The notes beneath the pieces are model-generated. The model did not search any database. It was given only the letters and a program-made list of their open reading frames with translations, and was not told the origin of the DNA. DNA of 64,000 bases. Origin: Rhodopirellula sp. Lineage in GTDB: Bacteria > Planctomycetota > Planctomycetia > Pirellulales > Pirellulaceae. The stretch is from positions 1-64,000 of the forward strand of contig NZGD01000240.1 of the NCBI GenBank assembly GCA_002690925.1. The letters run 5' to 3'. Positions 1 through 9,184 of this stretch are shown here, one piece after another (position 1 is the first letter of the stretch; every line of letters starts with the position of its first letter). Position numbers and translations under genes: made by a program.

Positions 1-8
1 AACCGCAC

Positions 9-40
9 AAAAAAACCTCGCCCGCTTTGCGGACGAGGTT
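9..40 (-). terminator. Rho-independent terminator of the DUF1559 gene
   Basis: A 12-bp stem with one mismatch and a TTT loop lies at 14-40. On the minus strand it is followed by a run of seven T (9-15 read in reverse). It starts 26 bases beyond the stop codon of the DUF1559 gene, where an intrinsic terminator is expected. Confidence 0.85.
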
Positions 41-66
41 CTGTGAACTGTTCGATCAATCCGAAC

Positions 67-1332
67 TTACTGGTTCAGTTGCTCTTCGATTTTCTCTTTA
101 CCACCACGAGAACCAAGTGCTCCCCAGAGGCCATAAGGGCTTTTCTTGCCGGGGTTGTTGTAGTAGCTGATCACAGGTGCATTCTGATCACCCGCTTCAA
201 CCGAGTCAGTCATGAAAATCACTGCTCCGTCGCCCATCAGTACGTGGGCACCACCCTGGTGACGGCTACTGGCTGGAAGTGAACCAACGTTGTCATACCA
301 ACCAGCCATGCATGTCTCAGAGTTGGGTGGTCGCATGGTCCAAACTTGTGAGTTGGGAGCCATCGCGTTGGCCCAGTTCATACCGCGTGCACTGGTGCCA
401 TTTCGGACAAGTGCTGGTGGGTTGTTGCAGTTGGGATCATTGTCGCAGAAGAAGGTAGGTGCCTCTGGGTTGATTTGACCCTGATCGACACACCACTTAG
501 GACCTGACTGAGGACCGTTTGCAATTCCCCCAGCATCGCCACCATTGAGAACCGAGATAGCACTACGCTTATCCAGATCACCCAAGTCAGTGATGATCTC
601 AGCCATGGCAATGGTGTTGGACAATCCGTCCAGCACGTCGCGGAATTTGGATTCCTTTTTGATTTGGAAGAATCCACGATCACAGGCAGGGTAACGCTCC
701 GCACGCCATTGGCTCATTGGCTGCAGGCTACCTTCTTTGGCACCCATGTCCTGAATACGATGGCAGGAATCACCAACGCTGGCAGCGTAGTTGGTACGCC
801 CAAGAGCAGGAGCACCGGTACCTGGATCGCTGGGGCAGCGAAGAGTTGGGATCTCAGTTGCCCAAGGCACGTACTCTTGTGATGGGAATCCACCGCGGTC
901 AGTGCGGGGGTTCGTGCCCATCGCCGACCACATCCCTGATGGGGTTGGAATCGTGAACCCTGGGGTCACAGTATCGAGGCTGGGGTTGCTGATTTTTTCC
1001 CACAGGGCCTGCTGTTCCATGAACGGTGTCAAACCAACAAATGCACTGAGCTCTTCGTGGTTAGTCGTTGCCGAACCCTCCCACCAGCTATTAGCTCCAA
1101 CCCGAAGGCCGGTACCACCATGCTGAGTAGGAATCTGTTTGTAAGCTGAATGATAATTGTGAATCGCCAAACCAATCTGCTTGAAATTGTTACTGCAACT
1201 CATGCGGCGAGCAGCCTCACGTGCCGCTTGTACAGCGGGCAGCAACAAACCAACAAGCACGCCGATAATGGCAATCACGACTAACAGCTCCACGAGCGTG
1301 AAGCCGTACCTCGAATACCTCGATCGCGACAT
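67..1332 (-). CDS. DUF1559 domain-containing pseudopilin-like protein
   Basis: This is a 421-residue DUF1559 (SBP_bac_10) protein, a family greatly expanded in planctomycetes. Residues 10-23 ([14 protein letters not shown]) form a type IV prepilin cleavage site with Glu at mature position 5, followed by a hydrophobic helix and the usual [14 protein letters not shown] stretch. The C-terminal family signature of a His-x-Gly-Gly stretch leading to an Asp-Gly pair is visible around residues 358-371. GAGG lies about 9 bases before the ATG. The protein is expected to be processed by prepilin peptidase and to sit at the cell surface or in a pseudopilus. Its exact job is unknown. It lies 116 bases downstream of the LacI-type gene on the same strand, so co-transcription is possible. 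Confidence 0.93.
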   Translation of the reverse strand: MSRSRYSRYGFTLVELLVVIAIIGVLVGLLLPAVQAAREAARRMSCSNNFKQIGLAIHNYHSAYKQIPTQHGGTGLRVGANSWWEGSATTNHEELSAFVGLTPFMEQQALWEKISNPSLDTVTPGFTIPTPSGMWSAMGTNPRTDRGGFPSQEYVPWATEIPTLRCPSDPGTGAPALGRTNYAASVGDSCHRIQDMGAKEGSLQPMSQWRAERYPACDRGFFQIKKESKFRDVLDGLSNTIAMAEIITDLGDLDKRSAISVLNGGDAGGIANGPQSGPKWCVDQGQINPEAPTFFCDNDPNCNNPPALVRNGTSARGMNWANAMAPNSQVWTMRPPNSETCMAGWYDNVGSLPASSRHQGGAHVLMGDGAVIFMTDSVEAGDQNAPVISYYNNPGKKSPYGLWGALGSRGGKEKIEEQLNQ

Positions 1333-1448
1333 GTCAAAGTCCTCTTTTTTCTCGTAAGGAAAAATGGAAATAAAAAAGTTTGAACCCGAACGAACTTGAG
1401 CGTCGCAGGGGTTCCTGTGTGTTTCGGACGCAATTTTGAAACTGTGTC

Positions 1449-2456
1449 CTACCGCAACCTTGCCACCGACTCCCTAATCTGAAGTTCAACCGGTGAACAA
1501 GCAAGTTCATACTCTTCGTTGTGAATCAACTTCACAAGAGATTGGGCAGCAGTCTCGCCCATCTCGACAGCAGGCTGTTTCATTGTGGTCAGGGGCGGGG
1601 TCGCGAAAGCTGCTTCAGCTTGATCGTCAAACCCGATCAACGAAATGTCTTCAGGGACGCGAAGTCCGTGGCGACTGAGCGCAAGCCGTGCACCGAAAGC
1701 GACCATATCGTTGGCGGCAAAGATTGCCGTAAAATGAACGCCTTTCGATATCAGGGCGTTGACTGCCATCACCCCGGATTGACCGCTGAAGTCGCCTTGG
1801 TAGATCAAGTCAGAATCAAACTCGATTCCTGATTCCTTCAATGCCTTGACATATCCTTCGAATCTCTGCGTGGCGTCTGGATGCTCTTTTATCCCACGCA
1901 GCAAAGCGATTCGCTCGTGACCGTAGCTGATTAAGTGTTTTGTTGCCGTGTATCCAGCTTGGACGTTGTCGACGTGGATGCATTGATTTTCCCAGCCGAC
2001 AAGATCTCTTGCCACGACGATTGTCGGCAGCCTTTCCCGGAGTTCGTTCAGTTGATTCACCGGAACGTCGCCACCAATCAATATCAGTCCGTCGACCCGA
2101 CGGCCAATCAACGTGCGAATTGACTCTGTTTCGGTACTCTGTTGCCACTGGCCATCGACGAACAAGGGAGAATAGCCACTGCCAGCTAAGCCCCGAATGA
2201 CCCCTTGGGCCAGTGCATCGTAAAAGGGACTACCGATGTTTTGAGTCAGCACACCGAGCGTCATGGAGCGACCACCCGCAAGACTGCGGGCTGCCAGATT
2301 GGGCTCGAACCCCAGCGTTTGCATCGCTTCGAGAACCGCCGTCCGCTTGTCTTGATTGACTGCTGTACTGTTGTTCAGAACACGTGAGACGGTGCTCTTC
2401 GAAACACGGGCGTGATTCGCGATATCCTGAATCGTCGTTTCACCCCTCTGTTGCAT
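1449..2456 (-). CDS. LacI-family transcriptional regulator
   Basis: The 335-residue protein starts with a LacI helix-turn-helix (residues about 8-29, with [12 protein letters not shown]) and continues into a periplasmic-binding-protein-like sensor domain, beginning at [20 protein letters not shown]. The sensor end has the usual [11 protein letters not shown] and [11 protein letters not shown] motifs. The reading frame stays open upstream to 2540, but the ATG at 2456 places the DNA-binding domain at the N-terminus as in the family, so it is chosen. The gene is divergent from a GPH sugar symporter, with two identical palindromes between them. This suggests it senses a saccharide, probably a laminari-oligosaccharide or glucose phosphate, and represses the transporter, phosphorylase and glucanase genes. 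The ligand is an inference. Confidence 0.94.
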   Translation of the reverse strand: MQQRGETTIQDIANHARVSKSTVSRVLNNSTAVNQDKRTAVLEAMQTLGFEPNLAARSLAGGRSMTLGVLTQNIGSPFYDALAQGVIRGLAGSGYSPLFVDGQWQQSTETESIRTLIGRRVDGLILIGGDVPVNQLNELRERLPTIVVARDLVGWENQCIHVDNVQAGYTATKHLISYGHERIALLRGIKEHPDATQRFEGYVKALKESGIEFDSDLIYQGDFSGQSGVMAVNALISKGVHFTAIFAANDMVAFGARLALSRHGLRVPEDISLIGFDDQAEAAFATPPLTTMKQPAVEMGETAAQSLVKLIHNEEYELACSPVELQIRESVARLR

Positions 2457-2563
2457 CGCCTGACCCTTGTACCGCGAGAAATCGCACCCATCTTTAACTG
2501 TGGTCCCCGCCATAGGACCGCTAGTATGCCGCCATAACAACCATTAAAACCAGAACCTATCCT

Positions 2564-2575
2564 GAAACCGGTTTC
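2564..2575. promoter_or_regulatory. Palindromic LacI-type operator 1
   Basis: GAAACCGGTTTC is a perfect 12-bp palindrome, extended to TGAAACCGGTTTCA at 2563-2576. It has the central CG typical of LacI/GalR operators. It lies 108 bases upstream of the regulator's ATG, between a possible minus-strand -35 (TTGCAA, 2577-2582) and a weak -10, so it could give autorepression. The same core recurs 64 bases away at 2628-2639. Confidence 0.8.
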
Positions 2576-2585
2576 ATTGCAAGTG

Positions 2586-2614
2586 TTGACATCTTTCTTT
2601 TTTCTCGAAAAGAT
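2586..2614 (+). promoter_or_regulatory. Predicted sigma-70 promoter of the GPH symporter gene
   Basis: A perfect TTGACA -35 hexamer is at 2586-2591. After 17 bases there is a weak -10 candidate (AAAGAT, 2609-2614). Transcription would start near 2621, just before operator 2. Only the -35 is convincing. Confidence 0.5.
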
Positions 2615-2627
2615 GGGGGTCGCGACT

Positions 2628-2639
2628 GAAACCGGTTTC
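2628..2639. promoter_or_regulatory. Palindromic LacI-type operator 2
   Basis: This is a second exact copy of GAAACCGGTTTC, with T-G before it and T after it. It lies downstream of the predicted -10 and about 50 bases before the symporter ATG, a classic repressor position. The centre-to-centre distance to operator 1 is 64 bp, close to six helical turns, which would place both sites on the same DNA face and allow looping. Confidence 0.8.
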
Positions 2640-2688
2640 TTTGGTTGTGTCAATTTTTGCACCCTTATTTTCCCACGGATGCCACGTC

Positions 2689-4344
2689 ATGGCTTCACAG
2701 GACTCCCCACTCGGCGCAGATCAGCGTCTCTCATGGCGAGAAAAGGTCGGGTACGGACTCGGAGATACCGCCTCGAACCTCTACTGGAAGACTTTCGAGT
2801 TCTTTCTGATGTATTTCTACACCGATGTGTTCGGGATCAAAGCTGGTGCTGCCGGAACGATGCTTTTGGTCACACGCATATGGGATGCCATTAACGATCC
2901 CCTGGTGGGGTACTTCGCTGACCGTACTCGGACGGCCTGGGGCAGTTTCCGTCCCTATCTGGTGTGGATGTGTATTCCATTCGCGATCACTGGCGTATTG
3001 ACCTTTTACACACCCAATTTGAGTGACAATGGCAAGTTGGTTTACGCATACATCACCTACACCTTGGTGATGATGGCTTATACGGCCATCAACATTCCCT
3101 ACGGCGCATTGATGGGAGTCATTTCAGCAAGTTCTCTCGAGCGAACGAGTGTTTCGACCTACCGATTTGTGTTGGCATTTGTTGGCGGCATTGTCGTTCA
3201 GTACTTCACGCTGGACCTCGTCGCCTTTTTCGGCGGCACCGAGTCGGTGATGGTTGGCAGTAAAGAGACGACGCGGGTGTTGGACGAGCAGATGGGGTTC
3301 CTCTGCACGATGGTGGTTTTTTCGATTGCCGCTGTCATTCTATTCTTGATCACGTTTGCCACCACCAAGGAACGTGTGTTGCCTGAGGTTCAGAAGACAT
3401 CGACCTATCAGGCTGATCTGAAATTTTTATTGACCAGCACTAAATTACATCAGGTGATTATTGGCGGGCTCAGTCTGCTGGCCATCCTGGCGACGCAGTT
3501 TTCGCTTGTAGTATTGCCATGGATCATCGGCGTCTATATCGCACTGAGCCTTGCTGGCCTGTTGCTTAAATTCATAAACCAGGGCAGCGATGGAGCTGAG
3601 GTAGGCGTTCAGCAATCCTCGCTGGAACTGGATTTCAATGATCTTCTTGCCAATCGGCCCTGGATGGTGTTGTTTGGATTTGGGTTGTTTCAGCTCATGG
3701 GAGCGTTTGTCAGAGGCGGGGCCATCCTTTATTACTTCAAGTATTACTGCAACAACGAAGAGGTGGTTCCCAGCTTTTTTGTTGCGGGCAGCATTGCAGC
3801 GATTGCAGGAATGTTACTGACAAAGAAAATGACAAGCATCTTTGGAAAGAAGATGTTGATGATCTACATGAATGTTGGGGTCGCTGTTGTTACGTCTGCT
3901 TTTTTTCTGCTGAACCCTGACGACACAACCTGGATGTTCGCCCTCTATATCACTTCATCATTCATTGGCGGTCCAAGTCCGGTATTGCTGTGGTCCATGT
4001 ATGCGGACACTGCGGACTATTCAGAGTGGCGAACTCGACGTCGGGCAACCGGTTTGGTTTTTTCGGCAGCGACTTTCTCGCAAAAAATGGGCTGTGCTGT
4101 TGGTGCCGCGATGACAGGTTTTGCTTTGGAGTTCTTTCAATATGCAGAGCCCGTCGATGGTGTTGAACAGTTGCAGGCTGCTGTTACTCTCAACGGATTG
4201 TGCATGATGATGAGCGTGATCCCCGCAGGATTCTTTCTGGCTGCCGCGGTCTGCTTGGCCTTTTACAGCATTAGTGACCGTGTGCTCGGCGAAATTGAAT
4301 GCGATTTGCAAGCCAGAAAAAATGCTGAAGTACCTGATTCTTGA
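2689..4344 (+). CDS. GPH-family glycoside/sugar:cation symporter (MFS_2)
   Basis: This 551-residue polytopic membrane protein belongs to the glycoside-pentoside-hexuronide:cation symporter family, related to MelB. The N-terminus (REKVGYGLGDTASNLYW) and the loop motif NDPLVGYFADRTRT are family hallmarks. About twelve hydrophobic segments follow. The central cytoplasmic region is longer than usual and contains extra hydrophobic segments around residues 255-300. The open frame extends to 2641, but that start would abut operator 2, so the ATG at 2689 is preferred. The likely cargo is a beta-glucan oligosaccharide, inferred from the downstream phosphorylase and laminarinase genes. It is the first gene of a plus-strand run that continues after 79 bases. 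Confidence 0.9.
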   Translation: MASQDSPLGADQRLSWREKVGYGLGDTASNLYWKTFEFFLMYFYTDVFGIKAGAAGTMLLVTRIWDAINDPLVGYFADRTRTAWGSFRPYLVWMCIPFAITGVLTFYTPNLSDNGKLVYAYITYTLVMMAYTAINIPYGALMGVISASSLERTSVSTYRFVLAFVGGIVVQYFTLDLVAFFGGTESVMVGSKETTRVLDEQMGFLCTMVVFSIAAVILFLITFATTKERVLPEVQKTSTYQADLKFLLTSTKLHQVIIGGLSLLAILATQFSLVVLPWIIGVYIALSLAGLLLKFINQGSDGAEVGVQQSSLELDFNDLLANRPWMVLFGFGLFQLMGAFVRGGAILYYFKYYCNNEEVVPSFFVAGSIAAIAGMLLTKKMTSIFGKKMLMIYMNVGVAVVTSAFFLLNPDDTTWMFALYITSSFIGGPSPVLLWSMYADTADYSEWRTRRRATGLVFSAATFSQKMGCAVGAAMTGFALEFFQYAEPVDGVEQLQAAVTLNGLCMMMSVIPAGFFLAAAVCLAFYSISDRVLGEIECDLQARKNAEVPDS

Positions 4345-4423
4345 TCAAGGCTCGCAAAGCCATTTGCCTGCGATCAAAATGTTGCGAAATTTTTGAATTG
4401 TCATAGCTACCTGTATTAACTTC

Positions 4424-7400
4424 ATGAACCACGCTCTTCTCAAATCGAATCAAGTTAAGAAATCAGTTTCTGATGGCTACGTTATCATCGAAGATGAAGC
4501 GTGGTATCAGATTGCCAATGTTCACTTGATGCCGGAGTTTTTCATGAGCCCGGTAAGTTCCGGTGATCATTGGATGTTTATCTCCAGTTGTGGAGCCTTA
4601 ACGGCTGGGCGGAGAAATCCTGACGCTTCGCTTTTTCCTTATTACTCATCAGACAAATTGATCGATCATGCGTCCTTTACCGGGGCAAAGACCATCATTC
4701 GAAAGGAAATCGGAGATGGGCGTTTTGTAATATGGGAGCCATTTGCACAGAGAATTGCTTCGGGTGCCTTGATCACTAGAAATCTGTACAAAAACTGGCT
4801 CGGTAACCGTGTTTTGTTCGAGGAGATCAATCAGGAGTTGGGCCTCGCGTTCAGCTACAGTTGGACCTTCAGTAATCGCTTTGGTTTCGTTCGGAAATGT
4901 AAGCTGAGAAATGTCGGTCAAGAAGCCGCAAGTGTGGTAGTCCTTGATGGTATACAGAACCTATTGCCTGCTGGAATTGAACAGAACTTTCAACTGCGGT
5001 ACAGCAATCTTGGCGATGCGTACAAAAAATCTGAATTGTCCGACCGACATGAAGTGGGGATTTACTATCTGAGTTCTATACCCACAGATCGTGCTGAACC
5101 AAGTGAGGGTCTTCGAGCCACGATCGCTTGGCAAACTGGTTTGGATGAATCCTGTATTTTGTTGAGTGCCGAGCAGTTGGATCGATTTCGGGACGGACTG
5201 TGTGTTGAGCAGGAAAGCGATGTCCGCGGTCGTCGAGGCGCCTACTTTACAGTCGCTGAGCATGAGCTCCCAGTTGCTGGCGATTCAGTTGCTGGCGATT
5301 CAGCTGCCACGAGTCGCGTCGACCTGGGGAGCGATGGTACTGATCAAGGCAATCGTGAAGGGGAAGTTCATTGGAGCATCGTTGCCAATGTCAATTGCGA
5401 TCAGACTGATGTTGTGAACTTAATGAGTGAACTGGATGGTGCGTCTGACCTTACAGGGGTGCTTGATCAGGATGTTGTGGCGAACGAGAGGCGTTTATTG
5501 GCCATTGTTTCCGCTGCCGATGGAAGACAATCGGGCGGGGATTGGTTGCGTGTTCAACGGCACCAGTCCAATGTGCTCTTCAATGTCATGCGTGGGGGGA
5601 TTCCGAGGCATCAGTATTGCATTTCTGCAGAGGATTTTCGGCAACACCTGTTTCACTTCAACCGCAAGGCTGCGGACCGTAATCCTGAATTTCTGGACAG
5701 TCTTTCTGCAGAGTCGGCACTTGATCTTGATGGTCTGTTAGCAAAAGCAAATCGGACCAATGACGCTGATCTGCGACGCATCGCTTTAGAATACCTGCCG
5801 TTGACGTACAGTCGGCGTCATGGGGACCCCACACGACCATGGAACAGCTTTTCCATCGATTTCTTTGGTGCTGATGGTACTGAGTCTCTTTGCTACGAAG
5901 GCAATTGGCGCGATATCTTTCAGAATTGGGAGGCATTGTCGTGGTCCTTTCCGAAGTTTTCTCGAAGCATGGTTTTCCGGTTTTTGAATGCTTCCACTGC
6001 GGATGGCTATAACCCTTATCGAGTCAACAAAGATGGCTTCGAGTGGGAGACCATTGATCCGAAGGATCCGTGGGGCAACATTGGGTACTGGGGGGATCAT
6101 CAAATCGTTTATCTGCTGAAGCTCCTTGAGTGTTCACAGCAGTTTTGCCCGACCGAGCTTGACCAGTGGTTGACCACCGAGTGTTGTTCTTATGCTCAGG
6201 TCCCCTATCGAATTCGGGACTATCAGGCCATTAAGCGAGATCCCCGGGAAACGATCGATTTCGATCATGAATTGGCTGATTTGATTGAGCAACGAGTGTC
6301 TTGGATGGGCGCCGACGGGAAATTGTTACCCGGAACTGATGGGATGCCTCATCATGTCACCATGTTGGAAAAACTTTTGCTCCCTGCTCTTGTGAAGGTG
6401 TCAAATTTCGTTCCCGGGGGCGGTGTGTGGTTGAATACACAGCGACCGGAATGGAACGATGCCAACAATGCTCTGGTTGGGAGTGGTTTGTCCGTTGTGA
6501 CAGCTTGTTATTTGCGTCGATATTGTGATTTTATGATGCGGTGGCTGTCGCGGGATGAATTACCAGAGACCATTGCTGTGTCCCGAGAAGTCACTTCGTT
6601 GTTTGGTAACATTGCGGAAACTCTGGGTTCGAATAGTGATTTGTTCTCAGGAGATTTGAGCGATGCTCAACGCATGAAGATTGTTGACGCTCTTTCGCAA
6701 GCCGGGTCCGACTATCGGCAGCAGCTTTATGATGCTGGTTTGTCTGGTGAAAAAGTAGAGTTGTCATTGGGCGATTGTGTAAGTTTGCTAAAGCAGTGCT
6801 TGCGGATGATTGACCATACGATTCACGCGAATCGTCGCACAGATGGCCTTTATCATTCGTACAATCTGATTGGCATGCAATCTGATGGCTACGGTGTCAC
6901 AACGCTGCAGGAAATGCTTGAGGGGCAGGTTGCTGTTCTCAACAGCGGTCTTTTGTCTGCGGAGGAAGCAGTTCAGATCATGGACGCCCTCCAAAAGAGT
7001 TCGATTTATCGGGAAGATCAGCAAAGCTATATGCTTTATCCGGATCGGGAACTCGCGACGTTCTTGACGAAGAATAATCTGGACGAGGAGTGTTGGAAAA
7101 AATCCAAGTTGTTGCAGCGGCTTATCGCAGATGAGAACGTGGCAATCGTGCGGCAGGATAGTCAGGGTGGGGTTCATTTCAGTGGTGATTTTCGTAACGT
7201 TGGTGATTTAAGACACGCCTTGAACTCGCTGACTACGAATCCAGCATACGCGAGTGGGGTTGCCGCGGATGCTGACCTGATTTGCGATATTTTTGAACGC
7301 ACCTTTTGTCACAAGAGTTTCACTGGGCGGAGCGGAACCTTCTTTGCCTATGAAGGATTGGGGTCAATTTATTGGCACATGGTCTCGAAATTGGCTTTGA

Positions 7401-7972
7401 CTGCCATTGAAAATTGCATCTGGTCGCAACAGAGTAATGGCCCGTCGGAGTTGACTGAAAAGTTGCTGAAGCACTACCGGATCATTCGTGATGGCATCGG
7501 GCTCGCAAAGTCACCTGCCCAGTATGGTGCCTTTCCGGCAGATCCCTATTCACACACGCCACAGAATGCTGGCGTGCAGCAGCCGGGGATGACTGGTCAA
7601 GTCAAGGAAGATATCATCTCCCGCTTCACTGAATTGGGCGTTCGGATTCAGAATGGTCAACTCGGTTTCGACCCCTGCATGCTTGAAGTTTGCGAATTGT
7701 TGCACTGCGATTCGAAAATCCAGTTTGTGAATCGTCAGGATGAATTCGTCGAAATCGAGTTACCGGCAGGCAGTTTTGCGTTCACGCTCTGTCAAACTCC
7801 AGTCGTATACCATCAGGCAACGGAAGCCAAACTCGTCATCTCAGCACTTGGCATGGAACCAGAAGAACGATTTGATTTACTGCTGACGCCGAATGAAACG
7901 AAAAATGTTTTTTCGCGTACCGGTGTAATCAGTCGTATCGATGTCTTTTACAACTTCAGGCAAAGTTGCTGA
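4424..7972 (+). CDS. GH94/GH149/GH161-like beta-glucan phosphorylase
   Basis: The product is 1182 residues long with no signal peptide or membrane segment, so it is cytoplasmic. Its N-terminal 350 residues resemble the beta-sandwich of inverting beta-glycoside phosphorylases. The rest looks like an (alpha/alpha)6 barrel. Motifs include YEGNWRD (491-497), GYWGDHQ (554-560) and RPEWNDANN (674-682), the last matching the 'xDWND' element around the general acid of GH94-type enzymes, with Asp679 as its Asp. The size fits the beta-1,3-glucan phosphorylase families GH149/GH161 better than cellobiose phosphorylase. Phosphorolysis of imported oligosaccharides would give glucose 1-phosphate. A secreted GH16 gene follows and a GPH symporter precedes. 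No good ribosome-binding site is seen. Residues near 283-292 carry a 15-bp tandem duplication (VAGDS twice). The fold is fairly secure; the linkage specificity is inferred. Confidence 0.72.
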   Translation: MNHALLKSNQVKKSVSDGYVIIEDEAWYQIANVHLMPEFFMSPVSSGDHWMFISSCGALTAGRRNPDASLFPYYSSDKLIDHASFTGAKTIIRKEIGDGRFVIWEPFAQRIASGALITRNLYKNWLGNRVLFEEINQELGLAFSYSWTFSNRFGFVRKCKLRNVGQEAASVVVLDGIQNLLPAGIEQNFQLRYSNLGDAYKKSELSDRHEVGIYYLSSIPTDRAEPSEGLRATIAWQTGLDESCILLSAEQLDRFRDGLCVEQESDVRGRRGAYFTVAEHELPVAGDSVAGDSAATSRVDLGSDGTDQGNREGEVHWSIVANVNCDQTDVVNLMSELDGASDLTGVLDQDVVANERRLLAIVSAADGRQSGGDWLRVQRHQSNVLFNVMRGGIPRHQYCISAEDFRQHLFHFNRKAADRNPEFLDSLSAESALDLDGLLAKANRTNDADLRRIALEYLPLTYSRRHGDPTRPWNSFSIDFFGADGTESLCYEGNWRDIFQNWEALSWSFPKFSRSMVFRFLNASTADGYNPYRVNKDGFEWETIDPKDPWGNIGYWGDHQIVYLLKLLECSQQFCPTELDQWLTTECCSYAQVPYRIRDYQAIKRDPRETIDFDHELADLIEQRVSWMGADGKLLPGTDGMPHHVTMLEKLLLPALVKVSNFVPGGGVWLNTQRPEWNDANNALVGSGLSVVTACYLRRYCDFMMRWLSRDELPETIAVSREVTSLFGNIAETLGSNSDLFSGDLSDAQRMKIVDALSQAGSDYRQQLYDAGLSGEKVELSLGDCVSLLKQCLRMIDHTIHANRRTDGLYHSYNLIGMQSDGYGVTTLQEMLEGQVAVLNSGLLSAEEAVQIMDALQKSSIYREDQQSYMLYPDRELATFLTKNNLDEECWKKSKLLQRLIADENVAIVRQDSQGGVHFSGDFRNVGDLRHALNSLTTNPAYASGVAADADLICDIFERTFCHKSFTGRSGTFFAYEGLGSIYWHMVSKLALTAIENCIWSQQSNGPSELTEKLLKHYRIIRDGIGLAKSPAQYGAFPADPYSHTPQNAGVQQPGMTGQVKEDIISRFTELGVRIQNGQLGFDPCMLEVCELLHCDSKIQFVNRQDEFVEIELPAGSFAFTLCQTPVVYHQATEAKLVISALGMEPEERFDLLLTPNETKNVFSRTGVISRIDVFYNFRQSC
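5271..5300 (+). repeat. In-frame 15-bp tandem duplication inside the phosphorylase gene
   Basis: The unit CAGTTGCTGGCGATT occurs twice in direct succession, followed by a partial third copy. It adds five residues (VAGDS) to what looks like a surface loop between the N-terminal domain and the linker. It keeps the reading frame. Confidence 0.85.
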
Positions 7973-8012
7973 CTTTGTGATCGGCCCAGAAGAGTACCTC
8001 GTTCATCCTCGC

Positions 8013-8023
8013 ACGGTTACCGT
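8013..8023. promoter_or_regulatory. Dyad upstream of the GH16 gene
   Basis: ACGGTTACCGT is an 11-bp perfect dyad with a central T. It lies in the 135-base gap between the phosphorylase and GH16 genes. It differs from the GAAACCGGTTTC operators, so if real it would bind another factor. A chance occurrence is quite possible. Confidence 0.25.
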
Positions 8024-8107
8024 ACGCCAGTCCTTAGTTTTCATAAGCCCGCACTGTTCCCATAAGCACGTACCTTGCAGTAGATAAAGCAGCCAAAGGA
8101 AATTTTC

Positions 8108-8932
8108 ATGCACTCACTTAGAATTTTACGCATCGTTTTCGCCTGCACTTGTTTCGCTTTGCTGAGTGTTTCATCGCTTGCCCAGCAACCATCAGATCAT
8201 TCGGGACGAAAATTGGTTTGGGAAGATAACTTTGATGGAAATTCACTTGATTACTCCAAATGGGGTATCGAGGTGAATGCATTCGGAGGCGGCAATGGGG
8301 AGTTGCAGATCTTCACTGACCGAAAAGATAACGTTCGCGTTGCGGGAGGAAATCTGATTCTGGAAGCTCGTCGTGACAACGCAAACATGATGGGGACCAA
8401 GCGGGAATATTCTTCCGGACGGGTTCGCACCAAGAATCGCGGTGACTGGAAATATGGGCGCATCGAGGTGAGAGCAAAGTTGCCTGCCGGTGCAGGGCTC
8501 TGGCCGGCCATCTGGATGCTACCAACCGGCGACAAATATGGTGGCTGGGCGAAGAGTGGTGAGATCGACATCATGGAGTTTCGTGGGCAAAACACAAACG
8601 AGGTCTTGGGAACACTGCACTACGGTGACGCATGGCCAAAGAACGCGTCATCAGGACAAGAATACAGGCTTCCGAAAGGAAATTTCACCGATGCTTTCCA
8701 CACCTTTGCCATCGAATGGCAGGCTGGGAAAATACAGTGGTTTGTCGACGACAAACTGGTTCAGACTCAAACCAAGTGGAGTACAACGGGTGGAGCCTTT
8801 CCTGCTCCTTTTGACCAGAAATTTCATCTCCTGTTGAATCTGTCAGTCGGTGGAGCGTTTGTCGGGCCTGTGGGGGAAAATACCAAGTTTCCGGCTCAGT
8901 ACATGATCGATTATGTACGGGTTTATCAGTAG
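8108..8932 (+). CDS. Secreted GH16 endo-beta-1,3-glucanase (laminarinase)
   Basis: This 274-residue protein has an N-terminal signal peptide ending near residue 25 (SSLAQQ) and one GH16 domain filling the rest. The catalytic motif GEIDIMEF gives Glu152 as nucleophile and Glu157 as acid/base, with the extra residue found in laminarinase-type rather than lichenase-type GH16. The substrate-cleft tryptophans (GLWPAIWMLP) and the C-terminal MIDYVRVYQ are typical. AAGGA lies 7 bases before the ATG. It probably hydrolyses laminarin-type beta-1,3-glucan outside the cytoplasm, feeding oligosaccharides to the GPH symporter and phosphorylase encoded just upstream. Confidence 0.94.
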   Translation: MHSLRILRIVFACTCFALLSVSSLAQQPSDHSGRKLVWEDNFDGNSLDYSKWGIEVNAFGGGNGELQIFTDRKDNVRVAGGNLILEARRDNANMMGTKREYSSGRVRTKNRGDWKYGRIEVRAKLPAGAGLWPAIWMLPTGDKYGGWAKSGEIDIMEFRGQNTNEVLGTLHYGDAWPKNASSGQEYRLPKGNFTDAFHTFAIEWQAGKIQWFVDDKLVQTQTKWSTTGGAFPAPFDQKFHLLLNLSVGGAFVGPVGENTKFPAQYMIDYVRVYQ

Positions 8933-9184
8933 GCCAAGTGCCAATTCCGCTTTCGCCGGAGTCTGGTTTTCTAGCAAACGGACTTCGGTGTTGTCATCTC
9001 CATAGAGCGTGGTTGCCGAGCATTTCTTTCTGCGTGCTGGGCAGATCGATGACGTCGTTTGTCTGTGCGGTTTCTCTCCGATCCATCGGGCTCTCTCAAG
9101 CCCGCCAATCGCAAAATGCATGGTGCTAAGGTTTTTGGCCATTTGCGTAATATCGCTGAACAGGCGGCATCTTGCATTCAATCT

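Noticed and set aside
2457..2540. N-terminal extension of the LacI-type regulator
   Set aside because: It would place 28 unrelated residues before the helix-turn-helix, which in this family begins within the first few residues.
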